From contig JAITRU010000039.1 in the NCBI GenBank assembly GCA_031288225.1, positions 1 to 53,251 of the forward strand: 53,251 bases of DNA. The letters are read 5' to 3'. Under the pieces are notes generated by a model that made no database searches, had not been told where the DNA came from, and worked only from the letters and a program-made list of their open reading frames with translations. Shown here one piece after another: positions 36,034-44,459 of the stretch. Both the position numbers and the translations under genes were made by a program. The DNA is from Holosporaceae bacterium. Its GTDB lineage: Bacteria > Pseudomonadota > Alphaproteobacteria > UBA3830. Position 1 is the first letter of the stretch. Every line of letters begins with the position of its first letter.

Positions 36034-36468
36034 ATGGCTCGTATAACAATAGAAGATTGCGAACAGAATGTAAAAAACAGGTTCGATTTGGTCATATTGG
36101 CATCACAACGTACTCGTCAGTTGCTGGCCGGCGATAAGTTGACCGTTTCCAATGAAAAAAATGAGAAAAAGTCAGTTATAGCCCTGCGAGAGATCGCCGC
36201 CGGCAGTGTCAGTATAGATAGTCTTAGGGAGAGCACCATTAGCATGTTTAGATCGTTTTCTCCCACCGGGGATTTTACCGAAGAGTTGGATGAGTTGATG
36301 GAGGAGGATACCTATAACCCGTCCGTTGATCTCAATAGTGAAAAAGTGTTGGAACTTTCAAACAATATGTCCATCGTTTCGGTTGATGATGCGTCCATCG
36401 GTGTGAGCGACACCGATGACTGTGGTGACGACTATGAAATTTCAGAAAATGAGATTGCCGCCGAATAA
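36034..36468 (+). CDS. rpoZ: RNA polymerase omega subunit
   Basis: MARITIEDCEQNVKNRFDLV is the omega signature, followed by ASQRTRQLLAG and KSVIALREIA. ATG 36034 has AGGGAG upstream. At 144 residues it is longer than the ~90-residue E. coli protein because of an acidic C-terminal extension (EELDELMEED, DTDDCGDDYE), common in alphaproteobacterial omegas. Confidence 0.95.
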   Translation: MARITIEDCEQNVKNRFDLVILASQRTRQLLAGDKLTVSNEKNEKKSVIALREIAAGSVSIDSLRESTISMFRSFSPTGDFTEELDELMEEDTYNPSVDLNSEKVLELSNNMSIVSVDDASIGVSDTDDCGDDYEISENEIAAE

Positions 36469-36519
36469 TTTTTTCCCGAATAGTCATTCCTGGTTTCCTA
36501 GCAACAAAGTTGTTATCTG

Positions 36520-37380
36520 ATGGATTTTGTTGATAGGAGCAATTTTGGCTACTTATTCTTCATCAGCGGAGTCTGTTTGTATGCCATATCAGACGCTGTC
36601 ATGAAGTATTTCATGAACATGTATGACGTAAATCAGGTGGTATTTATCCGAACGCTAGCGCGTTTTGTTCCTCTGCTAGGAATAATGCTTTCCAAGCAAA
36701 AAAATCCATTCAAAACAAAAAAGATGTCCGAAAACCTATTTAGAGCAGTGTTGGCCAGCATTGGGACCTATGCATTTATGTGTGCCTACGGATATGCGAA
36801 TATGACAGACGTTGTGGTAGTATCCTACACCAGCGCCGTATTTGTAATACCATTCAGCATTATGATCCTGAAAGAAAAGTTCAACATGCAAAATGCAACT
36901 GCGATTTTATGTAGTTTTTTTGGCATGTTACTGGCATTCAGGCCAGGAAAAGGTGTGTTCCAGTATGGAATTATATTTGCGATTATTGGAGCAATGATTT
37001 CAGCCATGAACCAGGTGCTCATTAGAAAATTGTCTCGCACAGAAGATGAAACCACCATCATGTTTTACCACCAAGCAGTGCTGCTACTGATGTCATTTAC
37101 CATTGGCGCATCGGCATTTCATGTAGCCAACCATGCACACATGGCCACGCTGCTATTGGGAGGAATTGTTGGCGCCGTGGCCCAATACTGCATTGTACAC
37201 GCTCTAAAATTATCCACCAGTTCCGGGTTGGCAGCAGCTTCCTATTCCATGCTTGTGCCCGTAACAATTATAGATTATTTTTTGTACGATAAAATTCCGG
37301 ACCTGTATATCATCGGAGGACTTATGTTAATTTTGATGGGTAATTTGAAAGCGTTTTCCATTCAATCTCAGCTGAAGTGA
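36520..37380 (+). CDS. EamA/DMT-family permease, second copy
   Basis: 286 residues, about ten membrane segments, two EamA repeats. SYTSAVFVIPFSIMILKEKF and YSMLVPVTIIDYFLYDKIPD are the end-of-repeat signatures. Same family as the gene at 16912, with the same likely role in uptake of host metabolites (inference from rickettsial relatives). Different spacing and sequence show they are old paralogues, not a recent duplication. Confidence 0.88.
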   Translation: MDFVDRSNFGYLFFISGVCLYAISDAVMKYFMNMYDVNQVVFIRTLARFVPLLGIMLSKQKNPFKTKKMSENLFRAVLASIGTYAFMCAYGYANMTDVVVVSYTSAVFVIPFSIMILKEKFNMQNATAILCSFFGMLLAFRPGKGVFQYGIIFAIIGAMISAMNQVLIRKLSRTEDETTIMFYHQAVLLLMSFTIGASAFHVANHAHMATLLLGGIVGAVAQYCIVHALKLSTSSGLAAASYSMLVPVTIIDYFLYDKIPDLYIIGGLMLILMGNLKAFSIQSQLK

Positions 37381-37575
37381 GCTTCTTGATCTTAGTCATT
37401 GCATTCGGCTTCATTAACCATTAGGATGGAAAACAGTTGTGGTACGGTGTACTGTTTCGTAGAGTTTTGGGAATGAAGCTGGCCGGTAATGCTGTTGTCA
37501 AAGGTCATTCGTGCGCTGGCTTTCGGTGCAACGGTAGCGTCGAAATCGTTATCCGCGTTGGAAAGTGGGGTTATA

Positions 37576-37827
37576 ATGCAGAATAATTCAAACAGTAGTG
37601 CAGAAATGTTGGAAAAAATTGTCAATGTCGTTGATGTCCACATACGTCCAGTGCTGGAGGCGGATGGTGGTGACATTTCCGTGATATCACTGGAGAATGG
37701 AGTGTTGTCCGTGAAGTTACAGGGAGCATGTTCCCGTTGTCCAATGGCCTCGATGACCTTAAAAAATATGGTTGAAGAGACTTTACATCGGCTTGTTTCG
37801 GATAATTTGGTGATAAATGCAGTTTGA
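37576..37827 (+). CDS. NifU C-terminal domain (Nfu) Fe-S scaffold
   Basis: 83 residues from ATG 37576 (GTGGGG upstream). The NifU_C domain is complete: RPVLEADGGDISVI and the cluster-binding CSRCPMA (CxxC). Nfu proteins carry 4Fe-4S clusters to client enzymes. It overlaps the following hydrolase gene by eleven bases. Functionally it would work downstream of the isc operon at 44.4 kb. Confidence 0.9.
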   Translation: MQNNSNSSAEMLEKIVNVVDVHIRPVLEADGGDISVISLENGVLSVKLQGACSRCPMASMTLKNMVEETLHRLVSDNLVINAV

Positions 37828-38704
37828 TGAAAGAATGCGGGCACATGGCTTGAACTTTTCCAGAGCAGCTCTGGTTTCCTTTGTCCTGGGAGTTGCTTTA
37901 TTCCACCAAACATTGTGGCCTGAGACAGTTGGTTCATCAATAAAACACGCTGATGGATCGGCTGTCTCTCCGTGTACGCCGGAGTCAGTCCGCAATGATC
38001 TGTTTAGGTGCCATGTGATGGATACATCGCACGATGTGGTTCACCACAGCATCCTAGATGGCGTTGATTTCAGCAACCATTCCCATCACACAAAAATTCC
38101 GAGTCTGGCCTTGTGTTCGGTAAGAAAGGTGAGTGTGTCAAATCATCTGGATAGGGAGTTTTTCATTAAAGCCATCGCATCAGCCGTTAAATTTGCTAAC
38201 AAATGTATTAGGGAACATAGGATGACTGTGTTGTCTGTGCAGAAAAAGCGTGCAAGCAATGAGCCATTGCAGCAACAAGAAAATGACAGATTTAAGAAAA
38301 TTTGTTACTTCTATGGATCCTCAAACATTGGCGAATTGCTGGAACGAGTAGCACCGATTCCGGAATCTTTGGCTGTTGCACAGGCTGCGTTGGAAAGTGG
38401 GTTCGGCAGTAATACGGTGATGCATCGCAACAATGCCTTTTTCGGCATGATGAAAAACAAGACCCATCTGTATTCATTTGCTACTGTGTATGAGTCGGTT
38501 GTCGCCTATAGCAAGAGCTTGAATGTTAATCCCTATTACAGGAAATTTCGCAAAGAGCGAGCACGTATGGCAAAATCAGTAAAAATAGACAGTGTGGCAC
38601 TGGCCAATTGTCTGGAAAGTTACAGCGAAAACAAAAGATATTCCCAGCTAGTACGCCAATTGATTAGGGATTACGACTTGACCTCCATGGATGAAATGGT
38701 CTGA
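37817..38704 (+). CDS. Bax-like glucosaminidase-domain protein
   Basis: 295 residues with an N-terminal membrane/signal segment (RAALVSFVLGVALFHQTLW). The C-terminal half matches the glucosaminidase (Bax/FlgJ) fold: IPESLAVAQAALESGFGSN with the catalytic Glu, RNNAFFGMM, and YESVVAYSKSLN. It would cleave peptidoglycan glycan strands in the periplasm. Residues ~40-130 are unassigned. Confidence 0.85.
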   Translation: MQFDERMRAHGLNFSRAALVSFVLGVALFHQTLWPETVGSSIKHADGSAVSPCTPESVRNDLFRCHVMDTSHDVVHHSILDGVDFSNHSHHTKIPSLALCSVRKVSVSNHLDREFFIKAIASAVKFANKCIREHRMTVLSVQKKRASNEPLQQQENDRFKKICYFYGSSNIGELLERVAPIPESLAVAQAALESGFGSNTVMHRNNAFFGMMKNKTHLYSFATVYESVVAYSKSLNVNPYYRKFRKERARMAKSVKIDSVALANCLESYSENKRYSQLVRQLIRDYDLTSMDEMV

Positions 38705-38770
38705 AATTTTGTAATTTGTTGTGGAAGTATGGAAAGATAACATCTGCGGCTTCCCTGGGTAGCTGGTCGT

Positions 38771-39106
38771 TTGGAGAGAGTGTCGGAAAAAGTGCCGGAA
38801 GATTTATGCTATGAAAAGTCAAGGAATGGTGTATATCTAAAGGTAAAGGTCGTTCCAAAATCTTCAAAAAATGAGGTAGTTAGTCTTATTGGTAACCGTG
38901 TTAGAATAACGGTTAATGCTGTACCGCAGAATGGCGAAGCCAATGCCATGCTGGAGCGGGTTGTCGCCGATTTTTTTGGCATAAAAAAATCAGACTGTAC
39001 CGTAACTGCAGGCCGGAAAGCTTCGCAAAAAACTGTGTTCGTAGCAGCAGATGTCGCTGCCGTAGTGAATAAGCTAAATGCAACGTTTTATGGGCAAAAA
39101 TACTAG
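38771..39106 (+). CDS. YggU/DUF167 family protein
   Basis: The 111-residue frame carries the DUF167 core: LKVKVVPKSSKNEV, VRITVNAVPQNGEANAMLE and VTAGRKASQKTV. The function of the family is unknown. There is no ATG before the domain. The TTG at 38771 has no ribosome site; GTG 38780 (GGAG four bases upstream) or GTG 38792 are alternatives. Confidence 0.85.
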   Translation: MERVSEKVPEDLCYEKSRNGVYLKVKVVPKSSKNEVVSLIGNRVRITVNAVPQNGEANAMLERVVADFFGIKKSDCTVTAGRKASQKTVFVAADVAAVVNKLNATFYGQKY

Positions 39107-39145
39107 TACGCTTTGGAGCGCTGCGTCGCCACAGGAAATACACTC

Positions 39146-40294
39146 ATGGGTTATTGGTTGAAATGTCTAAAAAATGTCGGCATTGCGTTATTCATACTGT
39201 CGTTGGCTTGCACGGTGGCTATGACGATCTATTTGCAATTACCCATGTTCGGTCAGCTGCCCGCCGGCGTGCGCCTGGATAGCATCAGAAAATTGCCAAA
39301 TTATCGGAATGGGAAATTCCATAACCTTCACGAAACGCAAACGATTATCAGTAATCCATTGGCCGCTGCTTTCCTGTTTTTTGCCAGTAGAAGTAGATTT
39401 GCTTCCAGAATGTTTGGGGAAGAATTCGCTACAAAACCGTCCTATCCGTTACCAACCGTCAGAACTGATCTCAAAAACCTGGATCTCCGGGAGGACGTGC
39501 TTATTTGGTTTGGTCATTCCTCCTATTTCATTCAATTGCAAAAACAGCGCATCCTGGTGGATCCGCTTTTTAGTAGGGTATCATCACCGCTTTGGTTTTT
39601 CCCAAAAGCTTTTGCTGGTACTGATGTTTATGGCAGCGAAGATATGCCGGAAATCGATTACCTTATCATTACCCATGATCACTGGGATCACCTGGATTAC
39701 AAATCGGTGTTGGCATTAAAGAACAAAATCAAAAAAATCATATGCCCCATAGGAGTTGGTCAACATTTTGAATATTGGGGATTTTCTCCCAAACAAATCA
39801 TCGAAATGCATTGGCATGAAAAAATTTCCCACGATAAAAATCTCACCATCCATTGTCTGCCAGCCCGACACTTCTCTGGTCGCGGTATTTTTCGCAACAA
39901 ATCCCTGTGGGGATCGTTTCTAATAGTAGCTGGAAATTTTAAGGTATATGTCGGTGGAGACAGCGGCTATGACACGCATTATACCGAAATCGGCAAAAAA
40001 TTCGGTCCTCTGGATCTGGTTATTCTGAATAGTGGCCAATACGATAAGAATTGGAAATACAACCACATGAACGTTGATGAAGTAATACGAGCGTCAAATG
40101 ATATGCAGGCAAAAATGCTGCTTCCGGTCCACATATGTAAAATTTCCCTGGCCTATCATGCTTGGAATGAGCCGCTCATTGGGCTATCCAATAGAGCTAA
40201 AAAGACAAAATTTGCATTGCTGACACCCATGATTGGTGAGAAGATACACCTAAGGTTCCCCCATAAAACCAAGTGCTGGTGGCAAAAGATTTAA
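39146..40294 (+). CDS. NAPE-PLD/UlaG-like metallo-beta-lactamase-fold hydrolase
   Basis: 382 residues from ATG 39146 (AGGAAA upstream). An N-terminal hydrophobic segment (GIALFILSLACTVAMTIYL) is followed by the metal-binding motif THDHWDHLD and further ligands CLPARHFSGR, GGDSGYD and the late PVHICK. This fits the family of N-acyl-phosphatidylethanolamine phospholipase D relatives. Lipid hydrolysis is a family-based guess; the substrate is unknown. Confidence 0.85.
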   Translation: MGYWLKCLKNVGIALFILSLACTVAMTIYLQLPMFGQLPAGVRLDSIRKLPNYRNGKFHNLHETQTIISNPLAAAFLFFASRSRFASRMFGEEFATKPSYPLPTVRTDLKNLDLREDVLIWFGHSSYFIQLQKQRILVDPLFSRVSSPLWFFPKAFAGTDVYGSEDMPEIDYLIITHDHWDHLDYKSVLALKNKIKKIICPIGVGQHFEYWGFSPKQIIEMHWHEKISHDKNLTIHCLPARHFSGRGIFRNKSLWGSFLIVAGNFKVYVGGDSGYDTHYTEIGKKFGPLDLVILNSGQYDKNWKYNHMNVDEVIRASNDMQAKMLLPVHICKISLAYHAWNEPLIGLSNRAKKTKFALLTPMIGEKIHLRFPHKTKCWWQKI

Positions 40295-40430
40295 ATAGAA
40301 TGTTGCACAAATAATTTTATGGTGAGCCAAAGAAAGGCTAGATGGAGGAAGGTCCTCCGATGGAGGTTATCCAAGCAAATCTGCCGAATAGCTCTATGGC
40401 ACTGAAGTTCCAACATGGCTCCCACCATTG
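40291..40430 (-). pseudogene. Possible remnant of an IS5-type transposase C-terminus
   Basis: On the minus strand the stretch CLDNLHRRTFLHLAFLWL near the end of a 112-codon frame resembles the final helix of IS5-family transposases. The rest of the frame shows no DDE motif. The whole 40295-40620 stretch has a base composition unlike its neighbours (more G+C). Low confidence; a structured RNA is another possibility. Confidence 0.2.
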
Positions 40431-40622
40431 ACCAAGGACAAGCGCGGAGAGAGGACCAGGGAGAAGCCGCACAGCGAATGGCGTAGGGCAGGGTGAGACC
40501 GTTGCCTAATGAGGTTTTTCTTGCAAGAACGAAGAAGAACGTAGCCCAAGACCGCAGTGTACTTCTTGTACATGAGGATTTGAGCAACGGATCTGACGAA
40601 GTCGATTGTGAGAAAAAGCCAT

Positions 40623-40728
40623 TATGCACAAACTGTTCTAAAAGTGCGTTTGCAATGGCGCATTTTTACTCAAATATCAAACTAATCATTGCACTAATGA
40701 ACGCACTTTCAAAGCAAGTCATGTATAT
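40623..40728. repeat. Palindromic repeat, family B, copy 4
   Basis: Left arm TATGCACAAACTGTTCTAAA then AGTGCGTTTGCAATG; right arm AATGAACGCACTTTCAAAGC then AAGTCATGTATATG. About 106 bp, arms imperfectly complementary. Confidence 0.7.
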
Positions 40729-40987
40729 GCAGCGGTCTCAGGGTGCCTGGACAGCAGGATTAATCATGGGTTTCTAAAATTCCCGAACTATTAATCTATT
40801 CTTAAATTTTCAGCTGTTATCATAAATTTCATATGAAATTGTTGGGATTGGTAAATTTCTGGCCATTATTGTGACCTTGCAAGCTCTTTGTCATGGCAGT
40901 GTAGTTGTCGTTTTTACGTTGATTCTTCCCAGTTTTTTCAAATGCGTTACCTGACTGTTATCGATTAATTTTTTTAAGGAGAATGAT
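40729..40987. other. Upstream region of the thiolase gene
   Basis: No coding frame or recognisable RNA. No clear promoter hexamers. Confidence 0.35.
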
Positions 40988-42160
40988 GTGGATCCAATAG
41001 TAATTGTCTCTGCGTTTAGGACACCATTTGGTAAATCAAATGGTAAATTAAAATCATTACCTTCTACTGCGTTAGGCAGTGTCGTCGTTCGAAAGGTTAC
41101 GGAAAAGGTTAGGGATAAGGTAGACGCAGTCATCATGGGATGTGTCCTTGTGGCTGGACTTGGGCAATCACCGGCTCGCCAATCCATTTTCGGTGCCGGC
41201 CTGAGTAGCTCTGTACGATCATTGAATGTCAACAAAATATGCGGCTCCGGAATGGCCAGCATAATGCTTGGCGTAAATGATATTATTGCCGGAGAGGCAG
41301 ATATCGTTGTTGCTGGAGGTATGGAGAGCATGAGCAATGCTCCGTTTTTGTTGGATAGGGCGAAGGTCAAAGACAAAACAATGGCAAACCACGAGCTGCG
41401 GGAAATATTGGTGGATCACATACTCCATGATGGACTGGTTGATGCCTACGAAAAATGCGTCATGGGAATCTACGCAGAAGATACCGCCAAGATGTACACT
41501 TTCAGTCGAGATGAGCAGGATGAGTATGCGCTGAAATCATGCCTGAAGGCTCGTAAAGCGACTGAAGATGGATCATTTGCTAGGGAAATAGTACCGGTGG
41601 CATTGCCGAATGACACTACCTGGATGGATACCGACGAGATTCCTTTTTCCTTTGATTTATCAAGAATTAAGACCCTGCGGCCAGTTTTTAGCCCGGAGGG
41701 AACCATAACGGCTGCCTCTGCCAGCAGAGTGGCAGACGGAGCAGCGGCAATTTTGCTGATGCGAGCATCGATGGCAAACACTCTAGGAGTGGAACCCATT
41801 GCCAGAGTCGTTGCTCAAAGTTCCTTTTCCCAGGATACACAACTGTTCACCACAGCTCCAGTTGGAGCAATCAAATTACTGTTGAAAAAGTCTGGCTGGC
41901 AGCTGGCCGATGTTGATTTGTTCGAAATTAATGAGGCATTTGCCGTAGTTACCATGGCTACCATGAGGGATTTAGAAATAGATCCCGAAAGCGTGAACAT
42001 ATTCGGAGGTGCCTGCGCCATTGGACATCCACTTGGAGCAAGTGGTGCACGCATTGTTGTAACATTGCTCAATGCTCTAAAAACAAGAAATGCCAAAAGA
42101 GGTATAGCAGCCATGTGCGTTGGTGGTGGAGAAGGTGTCGCCATGAGTTTTGAGATATAA
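40988..42160 (+). CDS. Acetyl-CoA acetyltransferase (thiolase)
   Basis: 390 residues from a GTG with AAGGAG seven bases upstream. Catalytic Cys85 lies in NKICGSGMAS, the conserved His in GGACAIGHPLGASGARI, NEAFAVV is present, and the C-terminal Cys in CVGGGEGVA. It condenses two acetyl-CoA (biosynthetic type, as PhaA/AtoB). No phaB/phaC nearby, so the pathway is open. Its TAA stop coincides with the left end of a degenerate family C element. Confidence 0.95.
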   Translation: MDPIVIVSAFRTPFGKSNGKLKSLPSTALGSVVVRKVTEKVRDKVDAVIMGCVLVAGLGQSPARQSIFGAGLSSSVRSLNVNKICGSGMASIMLGVNDIIAGEADIVVAGGMESMSNAPFLLDRAKVKDKTMANHELREILVDHILHDGLVDAYEKCVMGIYAEDTAKMYTFSRDEQDEYALKSCLKARKATEDGSFAREIVPVALPNDTTWMDTDEIPFSFDLSRIKTLRPVFSPEGTITAASASRVADGAAAILLMRASMANTLGVEPIARVVAQSSFSQDTQLFTTAPVGAIKLLLKKSGWQLADVDLFEINEAFAVVTMATMRDLEIDPESVNIFGGACAIGHPLGASGARIVVTLLNALKTRNAKRGIAAMCVGGGEGVAMSFEI

Positions 42161-42225
42161 GACCAAATTCAGAACAAATTATCCGAAAGCTTTTCCGCGT
42201 AGCCTGAACATGAGGCTGCTCACCG
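42161..42225. repeat. Degenerate family C element (left part)
   Basis: After the thiolase stop TAA the sequence GACCAAATTC...CAAATTATCCGAAAGC...CGTAGCCTG aligns with the first ~60 bases of the family C elements at 16806 and 28519, with many substitutions. The right end is not recognisable. Confidence 0.5.
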
Positions 42226-42412
42226 CTTGCTGAGAGAAATTAATACAGAAAAAATCCAAATTTTCATAATCTGTGTTTCAGGGGGGTTACTGCTTCAGTA
42301 GGGCATTTTTTGATCGGCTTTCAACAGTCCCATAAGTTATTGTGTATAATTTACGACCTAGAGTTGCATATGTTTCTTCGATATGTTATAAAAATACAAA
42401 CGTTTGTTATGG

Positions 42413-42895
42413 ATGGATGCAATGGTGAGATTTTGTGTTTGCGTATTTTTCTTTGCCGCAGTACAAGTGGGATGTATGGTGCCAAAGATCCTTTCTATTG
42501 TAGGATCGGCATACTCTACTGGAAGAGCAATTATTAAACACGAATGTGAATCTTGTGGTTGCTGTACCGATGATAAGGAGAGCAAAGATAAATATGGATT
42601 TTTTTCTGCACTTCCTAATGGGGAGTTATTTGATGAGGGGAGATTTACATGTGGTTGTTGTTCGAGCCTGTCAAGGTTTTTTCGTTGTTTTCAGAGACTT
42701 TTGTTTTCCCCGTATTCAACGCTTGCTAGTTTTGGTTTTGGTATATTGTCTTTTTTTGACAAATTTGACGAATATTATTGTATATCTTTAGCCAAAACAA
42801 TTGTTCCAATTGCTGTTGGAGGATTGCAATTTGTGCATGATATTGGCTATTACGGTATTTATAAACATTGCTGTAGAACTCCAATTGCACCCTGA
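42413..42895 (+). CDS. Cys-rich exported or membrane protein (160 aa)
   Basis: Not recognised. A signal-like hydrophobic N-terminus (MVRFCVCVFFFAAVQVG) is followed by about 14 cysteines, with clusters CESCGCC and CGCC, and a second hydrophobic stretch (LAKTIVPIAVGGLQFV). ATG 42413 or 42422 are possible starts, both with weak ribosome sites; TATAAT at 42345-42350 may be the -10. Followed 17 bases later by another secreted-protein gene. Confidence 0.5.
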   Translation: MDAMVRFCVCVFFFAAVQVGCMVPKILSIVGSAYSTGRAIIKHECESCGCCTDDKESKDKYGFFSALPNGELFDEGRFTCGCCSSLSRFFRCFQRLLFSPYSTLASFGFGILSFFDKFDEYYCISLAKTIVPIAVGGLQFVHDIGYYGIYKHCCRTPIAP

Positions 42896-42912
42896 ATAAG
42901 GAGGAGGATGAG

Positions 42913-44091
42913 ATGTTTAATAAAAAAATCTTAAGTGGGCTGCTGGTTTTGGTTGTTGGGTGTATGTTTGCTTTCAATGCTAAATGTATGCATTCTGTTA
43001 TCCTAGAGGCCAACTGTAAAGTCTTCGGTAAACGTGAAAGTTCTAAGATTAATTTTCGGCGTTTACCGCTAGAGATGGGACTGTATCTAGTAGAGGTTAG
43101 TAAAAATGCTCGGATTAAGATCCCAGCTTCGTATGCTCTTCCTGTCTTAACGGAATTATATCCACGCGGAGTGCTTAATCGTTTTAATGCTAGTGACTTT
43201 TCTTTTCTGACTAGGATCGTACCAAAAGAGTCATCATCATGGTCCAGTGAGGCTAAAGGAACGCTTGCGCGTGACCTACTTGGTGCTCATAGAGTCCATT
43301 TTTTACACCTAGGGTACAAAGTTCCATCATATGTTGATGTTGACGAGAAATTTTTAAAGGATGCTTGTTTGTTTGATAATAATCTATTTGTTTTTAACAA
43401 ACTGTCTGATGAAACAGTTAGAGATAAAATAAATGAGGCCATGATAAAGAATAAAAAAATGTTTGAAGATGATAATGCTTTGAAAGCGCCTGTTAACGTG
43501 TCATGTGATGTTTTTCCTAAATTGTTGTTTTCTTTATTTGAAGGTGGGATGTTTCGGCTCTATGGGGCACAGGAAAGAGATTTAATTTTCCATTTGCATC
43601 CCAAAGAAAATTTTTTTTCTTCTGTTAGTAAAAAAGGACGTATTTTTTTTGCAGAGTGTTTAATGGGAGCGATTAGGAGTTTGATAATTGCAGAAAATTA
43701 CAGCACATACAAGAGCCGATTAGAGAGCTGTGAGATGGAAAGATTTTTATATGATGTTGTTAAGAGTCGAATCAATGATGATGGAGTTTTTGGTTGTATA
43801 ATAGCATCTTTTAGGAACAGTGAGTCGGGCTCTTTACTTTTTAAATTGTCAGCTCCCTGTGCGTTTACTTTGATATCTAAGCTGTTCCCTGATGGGCTTT
43901 TTCACGATTATCATAAATCCGCAGATGATAGGGCATTTTTGCTGTTATTTTTCCTAACACCAGAGGAGAATTTTTATAAACTTTCAGATAAAGAACGATT
44001 GTTTTGGATGGAGTGTTTAGTTGGCTACTTGAGATCTAGATATTTAAGTTTAAGAATAGAAGAAGTATCTACCAGCAGCAATAGAGTTTAG
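42913..44091 (+). CDS. Secreted protein with three internal repeats (392 aa)
   Basis: ATG 42913 follows a strong AAGGAGGAGG. A signal peptide is clear (KKILSGLLVLVVGCMFAFNA). The mature part has three diverged copies of one module, starting near residues 74, 196 and 314. The pattern is PxLxxLFPxGLF, then FLxxLxPKENFxxxSxKxRxFxxECLxGxxRS. The best pair is HPKENFFSSVSKKGRIFFAE and TPEENFYKLSDKERLFWMEC. No known family recognised. Helical repeats suggest protein binding. Confidence 0.7.
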   Translation: MFNKKILSGLLVLVVGCMFAFNAKCMHSVILEANCKVFGKRESSKINFRRLPLEMGLYLVEVSKNARIKIPASYALPVLTELYPRGVLNRFNASDFSFLTRIVPKESSSWSSEAKGTLARDLLGAHRVHFLHLGYKVPSYVDVDEKFLKDACLFDNNLFVFNKLSDETVRDKINEAMIKNKKMFEDDNALKAPVNVSCDVFPKLLFSLFEGGMFRLYGAQERDLIFHLHPKENFFSSVSKKGRIFFAECLMGAIRSLIIAENYSTYKSRLESCEMERFLYDVVKSRINDDGVFGCIIASFRNSESGSLLFKLSAPCAFTLISKLFPDGLFHDYHKSADDRAFLLLFFLTPEENFYKLSDKERLFWMECLVGYLRSRYLSLRIEEVSTSSNRV

Positions 44092-44459
44092 GCGCCGATG
44101 TGCTGCTGATACTTGGCTGTTAAAATACCAGAGGCGCGTCGGTGGTAGGGTTTCGCGTGGAATTGGATGTGAAACGGCGAAATAACCTCAGAAATTAGAT
44201 GCCGGAAGGTGTTTTGTAAACACTGCCTGCATTCTCAGCTGAGAATGCAGTGTGTTCTTTGCCAGCTTTGGGAGTGGTAGCGATCACAGGCACCCTTAGA
44301 TTGTTCAACTCCCATGGAGTTGTATTACGGCAAATCGCTACTCCGAGGACGTCTCACAGGTAGTGAACTAATACAATCCGCGATATTGCGCTTTATACAA
44401 TGAACCATGTGTGCAATAATGTGCACGCTATACTTCGAATAATATTAAACAATAAAAAT
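44092..44459. other. Structured leader region upstream of iscS
   Basis: About 370 bases without a coding frame but rich in inverted repeats. GCATTCTCAGCTGAGAATGC (near 44229-44248) is a perfect palindrome, extended by CACTG/CAGTG. Further on, GGAGTGGTAGCGAT (44271) pairs with ATCGCTACTCC (44334) around an inner hairpin CAACTCC-CAT-GGAGTTG. It could be a terminator plus a small RNA or a regulatory leader. No iscR gene or known riboswitch is seen. Confidence 0.4.
44231..44248. terminator. Perfect palindromic hairpin, possible terminator
   Basis: ATTCTCAGCTGAGAAT with flanking GC/GC and CACTG/CAGTG arms gives a long stable stem. It is followed by GTGTTCTTT rather than a clean U-run, so rho-independent termination is only possible, not certain. 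Confidence 0.35.

Noticed and set aside
40320-40620. RNase P RNA, tmRNA or group II intron
   Set aside because: Fragments such as GGAGGAAGGTCC and AGGGCAGGGTGAGACC recall RNase P conserved regions, but their order and spacing do not fit, and no intron domain V or tmRNA tag frame is visible.
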